This document shows, piece by piece, positions 52,665 to 63,140 of a stretch of DNA of 64,000 nucleotides. Numbering within the stretch: position 1 is the first letter of the stretch; the number at the start of each line of letters is the position of its first letter. The position numbers were made by a program, and so were the translations under genes. The stretch lies in assembly GCA_947579605.1 (NCBI GenBank), contig OX388329.1:29924693-29988692 (forward strand). The letters run 5' to 3'. Below the pieces are notes generated by a model, which saw nothing but the letters and a program-made list of their open reading frames with translations, made no database searches and was not told the DNA's origin. Source of the stretch: Athripsodes cinereus. Taxonomy: Eukaryota > Arthropoda > Insecta > Trichoptera > Leptoceridae.

Positions 52665-53031
52665 CAGCTGAAGAATAAAAGAATCAGTGTATGTAGTAAG
52701 TAAACATAATTAGTAGTAAGAAAAATTCTAGAAGCTACTTTTCATAGCTTTAATTGTTTCTTTTCTTCATAACAATATTTCCATTTTTTCAATGTTTCTT
52801 TTATCTTTGTAGCACAGAATTAAATCATGTCTGTATCTTTTGTAAAATGCCCCCTGGACAGAACGAAAATATTCGAGTCGAAACAAGTAAAATGAAATGT
52901 TTTGTAGAGTTTGTTATCATTTATAATACATAATTAATTCAAACGAAATTTTGCAGTGAAACTCTTCATAATTGTTTATTGTTTGTTTATTTGTGAATAG
53001 CGTATTGCAATATGAAAATATTGTTGTTGAA
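52665..53031. other. Spacer
   Basis: Nothing recognised. Confidence 0.4.
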
Positions 53032-53567
53032 ATATCGTCCCTCTTCTGACTTACTGTGGTATCTGACATTTTTGGCGAAATCGAGTTATGATCACCAATG
53101 TGTATTTATTTGTGCCCTCCTTGTTCTCACTGAAGATCACACTTGTAACTGCTACCATTATCCTGGAACAGCTTTCTGATTTGTTGCCGTATTTACGAAT
53201 TACTTTATTTAGTTACTTATGCAGCTATTCCTGTCCACTGCTGAACATAAGCCTCCCCCATATGTCTCCAGGCATCTCTGTCCTGGGCTTTCTGCAACCA
53301 GTCACCAGCCATTCAACCAGTCAACCATTTACGAATTACTCTAAATGAAATGTGTTGTCGTATCTACAAATTCCTCTAAATTTCATCACAAAAATGATTC
53401 TGAGATATATAAGAATAGGTACATATAAAATAATGTAATTAATATATTTACACTGTATCATATAACTAGGAGAGACGAAAATATATACGGGAAAACACTA
53501 AAAACGCTCTCCTGAACAACTTTAACATTTTAGCAGATACGACTGTTAGTCAGAAGAGGGACGATAT
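53032..53567. mobile_element. MITE family M1, copy 2, with a LINE inserted
   Basis: Ends atatcgtccctcttctgact and cgactgttagtcagaagagg gacgatat are inverted repeats shared with 40947-41328, in opposite overall orientation. Landmarks ttttggcgaaatcgagttat and aacgctctcctgaac are also shared. A 136-bp stretch absent from copy 1 is a LINE 3' end plus its duplicated target. Confidence 0.7.
53205..53326 (-). pseudogene. RTE-like LINE 3' end with 14-bp target duplication
   Basis: The minus strand reads QKAQDRDAWRHMGEAYVQQW, TGIAA and stop. The same AQxREEWxxLEEAYIQQW end is at 57660-57707. atttacgaattact occurs at 53191-53204 and 53327-53340, bracketing 122 bp. Inserted into MITE M1. Confidence 0.85.
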
Positions 53568-54229
53568 GAGTACCACACCTGGTAAAATAAACTTCTATAC
53601 TATGTAGCTACTGTTTGATATACTGAATAGAGTCATTCCAACAAACGTAGCTATGTTTTATTGTTATTAAGCTATCCAAACACACTACGGCCACCAACAT
53701 ATTCAGTCATTATTGTATGTATGTATAATGTTGAAATACTATGCCTACTCGAAATAGTATTGCAACGCATGTACGAGCATAATGATAGGGTAAACAAATA
53801 ATACCAACCAAACACTTTGTCAATATGGATTGTATGTAGGTTTTTATGGCGAACTTATGATATTGATAAATTAATTATTATAATTCATTCAGTGTATCGG
53901 TGTTTGGGTTAGGTAAAATTCCATAATGAAATTGACAACAAATATTTTTTCTTTTTTGGAGGTTTTTTTTATTGAAAGAGCCGAATTATGCCTTCCAAGT
54001 GCATTGTAATTATGAAACCCGAAAGAGAGGTGTGTTCTTAGGTGATCACAAATTAAACTTTAGAATCACTTGACACGAAGAAGACAAAATGATAATGGTA
54101 TGCAATGTTGAGATTTTTCCCATCATACTACATTAATTTGTCTTAAAATAACATCTATGTTAAATTAATATATAATTATAATATTGACTTAAACGTTAGG
54201 AAGAACCTAATTAAAACCTAAGCCTAGAG
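53568..54229. other. Spacer
   Basis: 53925-54010 has half of a GACGTC-type MITE (aattccataatgaaattgac). Otherwise nothing. Confidence 0.35.
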
Positions 54230-54655
54230 TATTCTATTACATGGTAGTGAGGCGTGGGGTATTGACAAAAGTTAAAGCGAAGGTTAGGTGTCTTTGTGGT
54301 GCTACAGACGCATGCTGAAGATCTCTTGGTCAGAATATGTCGTAAACGAGAAGGTGTAGATCAGGGTAGGCGAAGGTAGGCAACTCTTCAAATAAATCAG
54401 TCAACAACGAGCAAATTGGATCGGCCACAACATCAGGCACAGCAGCCTGCTCATTATTATCGTGGAGGGCAAGACTGAAGGCAGAAATGGTAGAGGCCGA
54501 CCAAGAGACACCTTTATGGACCAAGTGAGGAAGTACATCATCTGTAGCACATATGTAGAAATAAAGCAATCAACAGAAAATAGGGAGAAGTTGTGAAAAA
54601 AATTCAAACTCCTTCATGACCAATCCAATGGATTTTGACGCACCACTTATTAAAT
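54230..54655 (+). pseudogene. 3' end of the same LINE family as 1896-3062, decayed
   Basis: Across shifting plus frames: RRMLKISWSEYV, the block WIGHNIRHSSLLIIIVEG, GRNGRGRPRDTFMDQV, STYVEIKQSTENREK, DQSNG. Same order as the reference fragment, with several indels. Confidence 0.75.
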
Positions 54656-55144
54656 TATATTTGAGAACCATCTGTTATAATTTTCATGTTAACGTTCTGT
54701 ATTATTAGTAATAATTTTAACAAGCTCTTGTTACAATACTACTTAACATGTTATCTTATACAACAGACTGCACATGTTGTATTCACCAAACTACCAAATG
54801 TTTATTTTGTTTAGCAGTACAATTGTCTAGTACTCGTAGTACTGATAAAACCATTTTGTTTGTGTTATCCGTTGTCAAATGGATCCAAAACGACCAAATT
54901 ATATCACGTAATTTTGCGTTAAATTACGTGCCATTAAAATAATTCACGAAACATTTGGTGCTTAAAGTTGTACGCAAATTTGTTTAGGTCAAAATGTGTT
55001 TATAATGATCTCACGCAAAATGAGAAAAAAATATTTTCTGTCTTTCCTTTAGAAGTTCTATTTTAGTTTCTAACATTTCTGCGTATCCTAGTACAAGGTT
55101 CAAATACGTTGATTTTTTTCGCTTAAGTTCTACATATAGACAAT
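54656..55144. other. Spacer
   Basis: Nothing recognised. Confidence 0.4.
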
Positions 55145-55320
55145 GATGTACTTAGTGGACATAAATGGGGAAAGAGTGACAAAGAGGATATACTTGTCTG
55201 AAAGAAGGGGTGTGGAGAAGCGCAGGCGTCCGTAAACCATGTGGCTTGTTCATGTTGATGAATTTCTCTGCGCGTGTATTGAGTAAGAGAAATCGACGTT
55301 TATGCATGAGTGCAATATAA
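55145..55320 (+). pseudogene. RTE-like LINE C-terminal fragment (TWLD/EEA family)
   Basis: The plus frame reads MMYLVDINGERVTKRIYLSE, RRGVEKRRRP, stop, TMWLVHVDEFL, then VLSKRNRRLCMSAI. Matches the VRS.KNRRACM block. Confidence 0.6.
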
Positions 55321-56009
55321 GCATTATGAAGACACTATGTTAATGATATATTATTATATCATATTATTATAAATAATATGATATAATAATTAAATCATAA
55401 AAATAATAAAATTTTGTAAAATTGGCTTAATTTAATTACAAAATATTATAATATGTAGTCAATCATTCATGTACCGACCGCGCTAAATGTTTCTCGGTGG
55501 CCGAGCGACAACCAATACTTTCCATTATGATCATATTGACTAAGTGATCATTTTTCAGATTTACCTAAGTATCTTATTTTTCCTCTATTTTCTTTGAAAG
55601 TCGATAATACCTCTTACTCACTTTTCAGAATTTCCTTATTTGAATATTACCAGTGCAATGCAGACTTCTTTTAACTTATATCCCTTTATTTCAAGAGACA
55701 TATTCAATTTCAAACTGTCTTCGCTTTCTTTCCTGCAAAACTTTTTCTTGCACATTCAAATGCAAGGTTGTATATGTAAAAGCCTGTCACTTCTTTCATA
55801 GAAGTGTTATTAATGTAGATTCTACTCCTTTGAAAGTCATTTTCAAGCTTTGACCCAACATCCGTCTTAAAAGCTCTGAATAAGAATTACTTTCTTAAAA
55901 CATTCTTTATAATACTATAAATTGTTGCGAATTCGTTGGTGTAAGCCCTAGGCATCTTTGCGGTATATGCGTTGTTTACACGCTTATGAAATAAAAACAG
56001 AATTAATTT
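55321..56009. other. AT-rich spacer
   Basis: A short AT palindrome near 55345-55390. Nothing else. Confidence 0.4.
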
Positions 56010-56240
56010 TATATTTTTATTTATTTATTTATTTATTCATGAATATACGGCAATATGCCTTTTATTACATAATCATTATAGTTGACAATATCAATGAATT
56101 AAAAACCAAAACAAAAATACATACACAAATATAAAAACAATAAAATGATCACAATTACAATACATACTCGATCAAAAATATAGTGTTCCAAATCCATACA
56201 AGTATACACAACAATAGGAAACCAAAAGTTTATATCCAAC
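56010..56240 (-). repeat. Possible LINE 3' UTR with (TTTA)n
   Basis: A (ttta)n run at 56016-56036 followed by tgaatatacggcaatatgcc and ttttattacata, similar in layout to 24393-24440. No coding part. Confidence 0.35.
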
Positions 56241-56828
56241 ACAATAAAATGATTCCTGACACATGTTCAAATATTACTTATTCAAATTAATTAATCACAT
56301 CTAATTTATTTCATTTAGTTTAATTTTTAAGATATTCAAATTGTTTTTGTTTTTCCAAATCATATTATGTATGGCTTAACATTAGTAAACAAAAAAAAAT
56401 ATTTTTGATATTTATTTTGTGAAAAATTCCTATTAATAAAAGTAAAAATAGTACACCCAATATGTTTATGATTTCATTAGATAATGAAATGATGACAAAC
56501 ATTTTTTTCGATTATATGCATGACTGACGACAGACATTTCTGTCAATAAAATCATATAAGTAGCAGAAAAACATTTTTTTTATATCGTTATGAAATTTTA
56601 TACATAACTTAAACACTGAAGTAGTGAAAAAAAATTACTGGAATATTTTAATTTGATTGGAATGATTTAACAATGGAATTCTCGATATGAAAATAGTTTT
56701 TTTTTAATATCACGGATAGAATAAAAAAAATTAAGATATTTAATATCTCCGTTTTAACAATACTGAGGTGTGCAACTCATTTCAAATCACATATTTTTTT
56801 ACTAGCACGAACAATCTGACATGTATAA
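56241..56828. other. AT-rich spacer
   Basis: Nothing recognised. Confidence 0.4.
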
Positions 56829-57153
56829 TCTAATATATAAAATTCTCGTGTCACGGTGTTTGTTATCATACTCGGCTGAACTGATTTTGATGAAATTTTG
56901 TGTGCTTATCGGGTCAGGTCTGAGAATCGGCCAACATATGTTTTTCATACCCAGAAAAGTTAAGGGTGGTCCACCCCGATTTTTTTTAAATTTATTTTTT
57001 AGACAATTTATTTTATTTTTTATAGTGAGACATTAAAAAATACATACAGTCCTAAATTTTCACTCTTCTACCAGCGACCCCTTTTTTTTAATAGCAATAT
57101 TAGTAATCTAGAATAATGTATATAGCAAAACAACGTTTGCCGGGTCAGCTAGT
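56829..57153 (+). mobile_element. Non-autonomous Helitron-like element
   Basis: Begins TC (tctaatatataaaattctcg, tgtcacggtgtttgtta) and ends gccgggtcagCTAGT, the 5'-TC and 3'-CTRRT termini expected of Helitrons. The interior phrases gaaattttgtgtgcttatcg and gagaatcggccaacatatg are common in insect copies as I recall them. 325 bp, no Rep/Hel protein. The 5' flank is A as expected; the 3' flank is A rather than T. Confidence 0.6.
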
Positions 57154-57374
57154 AATATATATTATTCTACTGGCTATCACACTTGAAATAGACGTCATGA
57201 AATGGTCATGAATAGTTGAATAATAAAGAACAGAAATTATACATACATTGATAAAAAAAACCCTTTTAAATGTATGATTCATAGACACTAATTAATTGTA
57301 AATAATGTTATAATCTGGAAACTATCACCTTAACTGCGAGGACCATATATAAATTAAAATGTACACAGCGATCT
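57154..57374. other. Spacer
   Basis: Nothing recognised. Confidence 0.4.
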
Positions 57375-57735
57375 ATGGAGAGACAAATGTTAGGCATAAG
57401 TCTGAGAGATAGAATCAGAAATGAAGAAATCAGACGCCGGACAAAGGTTGTCGACGTGGTGGATCGTATTGCCAAGCTAAAGTGGCAATGGGCAGGTCAT
57501 GTTGCCAGACAGGGAACAGACAGATGGGCACCCAGAGTCCTAGGATGGAGACCATGGGACATGAAAAGAGGAATAGGCCGGCCTCAGAAACGTTGGGCCG
57601 ATGATATTGTCCCTGTCGCGGGTAGCAGGTGGATGAGAGAAGCCCAAAGAAGAGAAGAATGGAAGAAATTAGAAGAGGCCTACATCCAGCAGTGGAGAGA
57701 CGGCTGAAGAAGAAAAGAAAAAGAAGAAATGTTAT
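57375..57735 (+). pseudogene. RTE-like LINE C-terminal fragment, well preserved
   Basis: A 110-codon open frame: MERQMLGISLRDRIRNEEIR, RRTKVVDVVDRIAKLKWQWA, GHVARQGTDRWAPRVLGW, WADDIVPVAGSRWMREAQRR, EEWKKLEEAYIQQWRDG and stop, then gctgaagaagaaaagaaaaa. This is the complete post-RT block of one insect RTE lineage with its A/G tail. The ATG is an internal Met; the RT and endonuclease are absent. The open frame suggests a rather young insertion. Confidence 0.8.
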
Positions 57736-58379
57736 AATATTTCCAGTATCAGAAACGATGATATAAAAAAAAACAAATTTAATAGATGGAATGTTTTCAC
57801 AAAGGCTGGAAATTAAAATAATATGTTTTATCCAAAATATTGGCTTACGTCATTACAGAAAATATTTATCGTACAATTAATAATCTCTTTTAAATTATAC
57901 GTAAATTTCTACTTAATATTTGATGTTCTCTAATGATTATATTACATTTTAATAAATATTAAATATTGTTATATATGCATATTATATTCCCTTCATCGGA
58001 CGCCAGGCAAAAGTACTGGAATGTAACATATATACAGTATTTACTTAGCGTCCATACTATTTTGTTTTTATATAAATTCCCTTTTTCTGTGAAAAACAAA
58101 AAACCTTTAATGCTTGTTTAGCAAATAACGAAGAAAAAAGTTGGAAAATGTATTCCACAAAATATATAAAATTGTTTTCATAAATACAAAATCGTTTCAA
58201 GAAAAAAAATGTTGTAGCTTTAATTAATTATCGACTAGGTTGAATATGTTGTTGGTATTTGGATGTTGATGATGGGTGTTTTTCTTATTATTATTTTTAA
58301 ATATTTTTAATTTATTATTTTGATTTTAATAGGTCTCAGTTATGTTTGTTTTGTGTTAGTTCCTTTGGATTTTTATATT
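57736..58379. other. AT-rich spacer
   Basis: Nothing recognised. Confidence 0.4.
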
Positions 58380-58510
58380 GCATGCGAACTGTGGCACTTA
58401 CGTAGAAATAAAAATAAACTAGCTGAAAATAGGGAGGAATAGAGATGAAAATCTAAACTCGTTGCGGACCAATTCAATGGATTGTTACTCACCATAAATT
58501 ATATAATATA
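58380..58510 (+). pseudogene. 3' end of the same LINE family as 1896-3062
   Basis: gcgaactgtggcacttacgt, gctgaaaatagggaggaat, cggaccaattcaatggattg: the NCGTYVE...AENREE...DQ(F/S)NGL end with an in-frame stop. Confidence 0.65.
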
Positions 58511-58534
58511 TATAAAGGAGTTTTGTGGCCTATA

Positions 58535-58990
58535 ATGTATGTGAGAATCGATTATCCTGGCTGAGACATGTTCTGAGAATGCCCAATGATCATCATCATC
58601 ATCATCATCATCGCCCTCAACGCTCCTCTCGGAAGCACAGGGCAGAAACCAGCCTCCTCCATTCAGAGCTTCTCTGTGCCAATTGCGTCACCTCTTCCCA
58701 CGACATTCCTTGCGCTCTGATGCCCAATGATAGTTGGCCAAAAAGAGCGCTGTTCTTCCGACCGCAAGGGTTCCGTCAGTTCGGGCGTTCCTCTTTCACA
58801 ATACACCGTTCCTATGATAACGACAGAGCGCAGGGAATGTCGTGGAAAGGGGTGACTCAATTGGCGCAGAGAAGCTCTGAATGGAGGAGGTTGGTTTCTG
58901 TGCTCCCGAGGGGGGCGTTGAGGGCGATGAATGTATTGATTAGTTGGGTTAGTTGGAAGAAATCGTGCTTCTGAGATAAACTCGTCCTCC
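58535..58990 (+). pseudogene. RTE-like LINE 3' end with a copy of itself inserted inverted
   Basis: The host fragment reads RLSWLRHVLRMPND, is interrupted, and resumes NDSWPKRALFFRPQGFR, DNDRAQGMSWKGVTQLAQRS, SEWRRLVSVLPRG. Its 3' UTR has gttagttggaagaaatcgtg and cttctgagataaactcgtc, the tail motif also found in SINE-A. GC content is far above background. The interruption is a second, inverted, 5'-truncated copy. Confidence 0.8.
58591..58719 (-). pseudogene. Nested inverted LINE 3' end with (GAT)n tail
   Basis: 129 bp flanked by ATGCCCAATGAT at 58579-58590 and 58720-58731. On the minus strand it reads the same final block as its host (tgtcgtgg, aattggcacagagaagctct, gaatggaggaggctggtttc) and ends in (gat)7. 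It pairs with 58830-58935 to form a hairpin with arms of about 110 bp. Confidence 0.85.
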
Positions 58991-59659
58991 CTTTGTTGAT
59001 TGAATTTATTTTAAACTTTTATACGTGTGTAAATTTGCTTGTAATCACAATGTACAGAATAAATAAAAAAAAATGTTATACTTACTCTGTTGACTGTTTG
59101 TTCCTTAAGAATAATTATTTAAACAAATAAATATAATGAATGAAGGGGGCTTCCATCTAGAAATGAACGAGAACAAGTTGAAAAGGGAATAAAATATAGT
59201 TATTAAGTACATTTAATTTATTTTTATGAAATATTAGTTTTAGGGACAGAGAAAGAACGGACAATATAAATATTAAAATATATTTTTGCTTAATACTTTA
59301 CAGTTTCAATCTTGAATCAACTTCTATACAGAATATTATTTGTCAAATGTATTGTATTACGCTATACGTCGCGCTATCTTTCACATATTACCTGTATAAT
59401 ACAAGGCTTCAATGAACTACGAGTCCTTTAATCAAATTTGCATAAGATTTGTTTTGGGAATAACCTAAACAAATGTGTATTGTATTTGAAAGCAGAAAAT
59501 GTAGAAATTCAAGTAGGTACCTATTGTCGACCTAAGGTAGTCGATGAAAATTCAAGTTAAATTATTAAAAACAATTCACTTAATCGTTAGCCGGTTTTCG
59601 GGAGATTTAAGGCGTGTCTTTTTTTAAATAACTTTGAGTTTTTTTTTATTATTATAATT
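58991..59659. other. AT-rich spacer
   Basis: Nothing recognised. Confidence 0.4.
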
Positions 59660-60130
59660 TGGTTTTTGAGTTTGTAGCTGTTGGATGAGCTGACATAGAT
59701 CGCGCCTTTGCAGTGAACTAGCTCTCTTTAAATTGGTTAATTTTTTTGTAATATATACCTTCTGTAGAATTGTTTGTAAAACCAATCAGACGTTTCGATC
59801 GGGGAACCATGTTTACACAATGCAACATTGTGTAAAATACAATCGGGAGAAGTGAGAAAGGCGTCCCGACGCTTAAGAATTGGCTCTAGGCTGGCTTAAG
59901 TGATCACTTTCGGTGTTCATGGACAACGTTCATCAATTCCACCATTCTCACTGTCACGATTTAAGGTCCACCAATCGAGAGTCGCTTTATGCAAACCACA
60001 GAAGCAACCATCTTTTCAGATCTCAGATGGATAGTGATCTCCCGCCTAAATGGCACCGGAACAATTAAGTTCAATTCTTTGTAGTGCGCACGCTACAACT
60101 TTATCGGTTGTTAGTTCGACCAGTCAGCAA
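59660..60130. other. GC-richer unidentified segment
   Basis: Composition differs from the neighbourhood. A plus-strand open run of about 65 codons (59903-60068) contains FMDNVHQFHHSHCHDLRSTN and SQMDSDLPPKWHRNN but has no recognised family or clear splice sites. cttaagtgatcactttcggt recalls words in lepidopteran repeats. Could be an old transposon or a host exon. Confidence 0.3.
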
Positions 60131-60587
60131 CAAATGTTAACAATTCTTTTATTCGAAACATGAATCGTTTGTAATCGATAAACAGTAAAGAATGCATAAA
60201 TAAATAAAATTGTCAGTAATAAAAACATAAATAATAGGATAATAATGTGATAATAATAATAAGAAATAATGTGATACTCGCCTCTTAGGTCCAAAGTAAA
60301 CTTGTTGTTATTCTAAAGGTCCTTTATCCGTGTCATTGAATATTCAAGAGTTTATTGAAATATTTTTGAATATTTCATTGGAGTGCGCTGTGTCTCTCTT
60401 TGAGATGTGCCCCTTCAATAAAGCAAATAACAAGAAACAATAAGAGAAAAAACTTACATAATATTTTCGTTACAAGTACCTATATCGTATTATACATTTG
60501 GTATCGAGAGGGACGCCTAAAGCCTCTGCACTCAGAACAATAAACAGAATAATAATTCTCTAACAGTATAATATATAATCATCATCT
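60131..60587. other. Spacer
   Basis: Nothing recognised. Confidence 0.4.
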
Positions 60588-60690
60588 TATTACGCCACTT
60601 CCTTTGCGGGGTAGACAGAAATTGTCGAGAGGATTACTTTTGGATTCCTTCACCGTAATACAGTTCTTCATATAGTTATGTTTCTCTATT
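60588..60690 (-). pseudogene. LINE 3' terminus (TWLD/EEA family)
   Basis: atcatcatcttattacgcca, cttcctttgcggggtagaca g is the inverted counterpart of ctgcctaccccgcgagggaa, gcggcgtgatgatat at 43510. Only the last 20 codons and the tail remain. Confidence 0.6.
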
Positions 60691-60740
60691 AAATGTGCTG
60701 AACATAATAATATTGTGTCTCTCCTGCGAGATATGATTGT

Positions 60741-60917
60741 AATGATGCAATTTGAAACAAGTGTTCCTTTCTGCTAAGGTCATTATCAATTAAGGTCATT
60801 ATCAATCAGATTGATACAGATTGAGCAGATTGATAATGACCTTTAAAGTCGAAAGACGTCTCTCTGCGAATTAACAAACAATAGCAGAAAGGAACACTTG
60901 TTTCAAATTGCATCATT
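60741..60917. mobile_element. Fold-back MITE with 35-bp perfect arms
   Basis: aatgatgcaatttgaaacaa gtgttcctttctgct (60741-60775) is exactly inverted at 60883-60917. The interior aaggtcattatcaatc / gattgataatgacctt extends the palindrome, and cgaaagacgtctctct places it in the GACGTC family. 177 bp. Confidence 0.85.
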
Positions 60918-61106
60918 ATGGAATTCTACTACGTGTGCACCGACACAATTAATGATTTTAATGATCTTGCTACGCTTACGAGAAGGTACAATTCTTATAA
61001 GCTGTCCTATGATAAAGCATTTTATCTTATCAACCTAGTAAGACTGCTGCAACTTAATTGTAGCCATAATATTGATTGTATCGGCACACACGTAGTAGAA
61101 TTTCAC

Positions 61107-61243
61107 AATTATGTAATTTGAAAAAAGTTTTTCATTCTCCAATAGATTATTGATTCCGAGAGAGATGACAATGACCTTATAATTCGAAAGACAAGAATCA
61201 ATAATCTATAGTAGAAAGAACCACTTGTTTCAAATTACATAAT
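61107..61243. mobile_element. Fold-back MITE, second copy
   Basis: attatgtaatttgaaaaaag, tttttcattct and agaaagaaccacttgtttca, aattacataat are the same arms as 60741-60917, diverged. The core is tagattattgattc / gaatcaataatcta. Confidence 0.75.
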
Positions 61244-61329
61244 GTAGCCATATTGGTGACAAATTGTCTCAATACCTGTACGTTGTTATTGATTGATTGA
61301 CTAAAGTATTTATTTATTTATTTTTCTAA

Positions 61330-61690
61330 AAGAAGGGATATGAGAACCACGTGAATCAAATTCTCAAGGACTGCCGTGTGCTGAGAAAGAAAAATCGGCG
61401 TGATGAAAAGAGTTCGTCATGAGAAAAAAAAAACAAAGAGTTTGTTGGTAGCATGCAGGTAGAGTCTCGGCCTTGTGAACAAGGGGTCTGTGGTTGGATC
61501 CCAGGTGTCGAAAACTCCCCTTTCACGACACAAGCTTTTAGCTTACTGTGAAAGGTGTATAAGATTGTATTTGGGTTTATAACAAAACCCAGATATATCT
61601 TTTGAAGTACGTAAGGATAGATCTATACTTCGTTCCATTCTCTCTGCCTTACCCTTTTGAGAAATGGCGTAAAGGTTTATTAAAGTAATA
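61330..61690 (+). pseudogene. LINE 3' end (TWLD/EEA family) split by SINE-B
   Basis: aaccacgtgaatcaaattct, caaggactgccgtgtgctga, gaaagaaaaatcggcg parallel NHVNQILKD.RV(L/R)..KNRR; after the SINE, ttctctctgccttacccttt and gagaaatggcgtaaag parallel the SAYP...R end at 43505. Confidence 0.6.
61440..61615 (+). repeat. SINE-B inserted in a LINE
   Basis: Head ttggtagcatgcaggtagag, tctcggccttgtgaacaagg, B-box-like ggttggatccc, then gtgtcgaaaactcccctttc, acgacacaagcttttagctt, actgtgaaaggtgtataaga, and the tail hairpin gggtttataacaaaaccc. A nearly full copy on the plus strand. Confidence 0.75.
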
Positions 61691-62254
61691 TATGTAGTAA
61701 AGTATTAGTTGAAAGATTTGTAGAAGTTAATAAATATAGTATGTAGTTAATGTATGACTGGTTTATTTCTTCCTATTATAAAACTCTTGTTTGTTGTTCG
61801 CTACGTGCCTACTACTAAATCTTGTTTCAACGTAATCATTATTCCGTAACTATCTGTATGATATTTCTCAAACTTTATATCTAATATAATGTTAGTAGGA
61901 ATAAGTAAGTGGAGGAAGCTTCTGATGTTACATAAATTTCTTTTATTTCAATATATTTATATGTAGGAATAAGGGAAAACATTCCTTAAGTAATCTTTCA
62001 GAATTCATTTAATAGGTTCTATGTATTATAATATTGAACGTAATACATTTCATCAAATAATTCCTACTAACATGGGATACTACAATATTATAGGTTCTCC
62101 ATTCAAATAACACAAGTCACATTGTAGGTAATCACAGGAAGACAGGGATTTGATTTTCAATAGTACAACTACATACATAGTTACAAATGAATTTAATTAC
62201 CTACATTGTTTGTTTATTGTATCTAAAGTAAAGAATTATGCCGTAGATCACCCA
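61691..62254. other. AT-rich spacer
   Basis: Nothing recognised. Confidence 0.4.
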
Positions 62255-62420
62255 CTAAAGGATTGGTCTCCCACTTTTTTCGTATGTTTTCGAGTGTTCT
62301 GTCCATCATGAATGTTTTAATTTTTGTTTCCACGGAGAGGACAGATTGCATTTTAAATACATGCAACTGATCTGCTAGCTGCCTCACATAATATGGGATA
62401 TGCTGCGTTCACTAACTTCA
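62255..62420 (+). repeat. Rep-A copy
   Basis: attggtctcccacttttttc, gtatgttttcgagtgttctg, catgaatgttttaatttttg, cacggagaggacagattgca, acatgcaactgatctgctag, ctgcctcacataatatggga. Complete in layout. Confidence 0.65.
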
Positions 62421-62816
62421 CCTATTTCTCTTATAGTTCTCTCACGTAAAACCTTTCAGACTGACTGCACTCATCGCTGAATAGCGATATCGTCCAGCCA
62501 ACCGTACCTATTAGAAATCGAACCCAGCACTTTATGTTACTTGTCAGGTGCTCTAACTATTAAGCCTTAGAGGTGTATGGGTGGCCTCTGAGTATTGTAA
62601 TTATTACTTGCAAATTACCTACGGTTTCATTGACATCATTCTATCGAATTTGGCTGCAACTATTTAGCTGTTGTGTATCACTGGATACAACCATGTGACC
62701 TTTGAATTCGTTATTATTGACTGTTAGCTGGGTATTGCTATTACATGCGTATTGTTAATGCAAAGTTTTTGATTTTCGTATTTAACTGGTTATTTTCGCA
62801 CTAACACTAGTGTATT
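62421..62816. other. Spacer
   Basis: 62500-62580 (gaaatcgaacccagcacttt, caggtgctctaactattaag) is tRNA-like on the minus strand and may be an old SINE head. Nothing else. Confidence 0.35.
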
Positions 62817-63095
62817 TTATGTCATAAATAAATAAATAAATAAAAACTTTATTGAAAAAAAAAATATTTCAAATGGCGGGTTTATTGCCGTGGGCAATTT
62901 CTGCCAACCAACCACTTTTGACATCAATTTGATATATACAATACATACAAGTGTATGAAAAAGAAGAAAAATATAAATAATAATAATAAATATATATATA
63001 TACAATACTTATACCTACATAAAAATACATATATAAATGAATAGGTGGATGGGATGAAGGACAAGGAAGGAAACACGGGATTGTCAGTTAGATGG
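62817..63095 (-). repeat. LINE 3' UTR with shared tail motif and (TAAA)n
   Basis: Minus strand: tggttggcagaaattgccca, cggcaataaacccgccattt, then T-run and (ttta)n end at 62826. The motif is a diverged form of the tail seen in SINE-A and at 58950. Confidence 0.5.
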
Positions 63096-63103
63096 ATACT
63101 AGC

Positions 63104-63140
63104 TGACCCAGCGAACTTCGTACCGCCAAACAATCAATAA
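63104..63140 (-). mobile_element. Helitron-like 3' end
   Basis: actagctgacccagcgaact, tcgtaccgcc on the plus strand is the complement of an ...cgctgggtcagCTAGT end, as at 57140-57153. The rest of the element cannot be followed. Confidence 0.45.

Noticed and set aside
56821..57036. 71-aa frame
   Set aside because: Lies over a Helitron-like element and reads through its non-coding 5' end.
57375..57707. Independent 110-aa host protein
   Set aside because: The sequence is the post-RT block of an RTE-like LINE and its ATG is an internal Met.
58588..58612. A polyhistidine protein motif encoded by (cat)n
   Set aside because: It is the 3' microsatellite tail of an inverted LINE, not coding.
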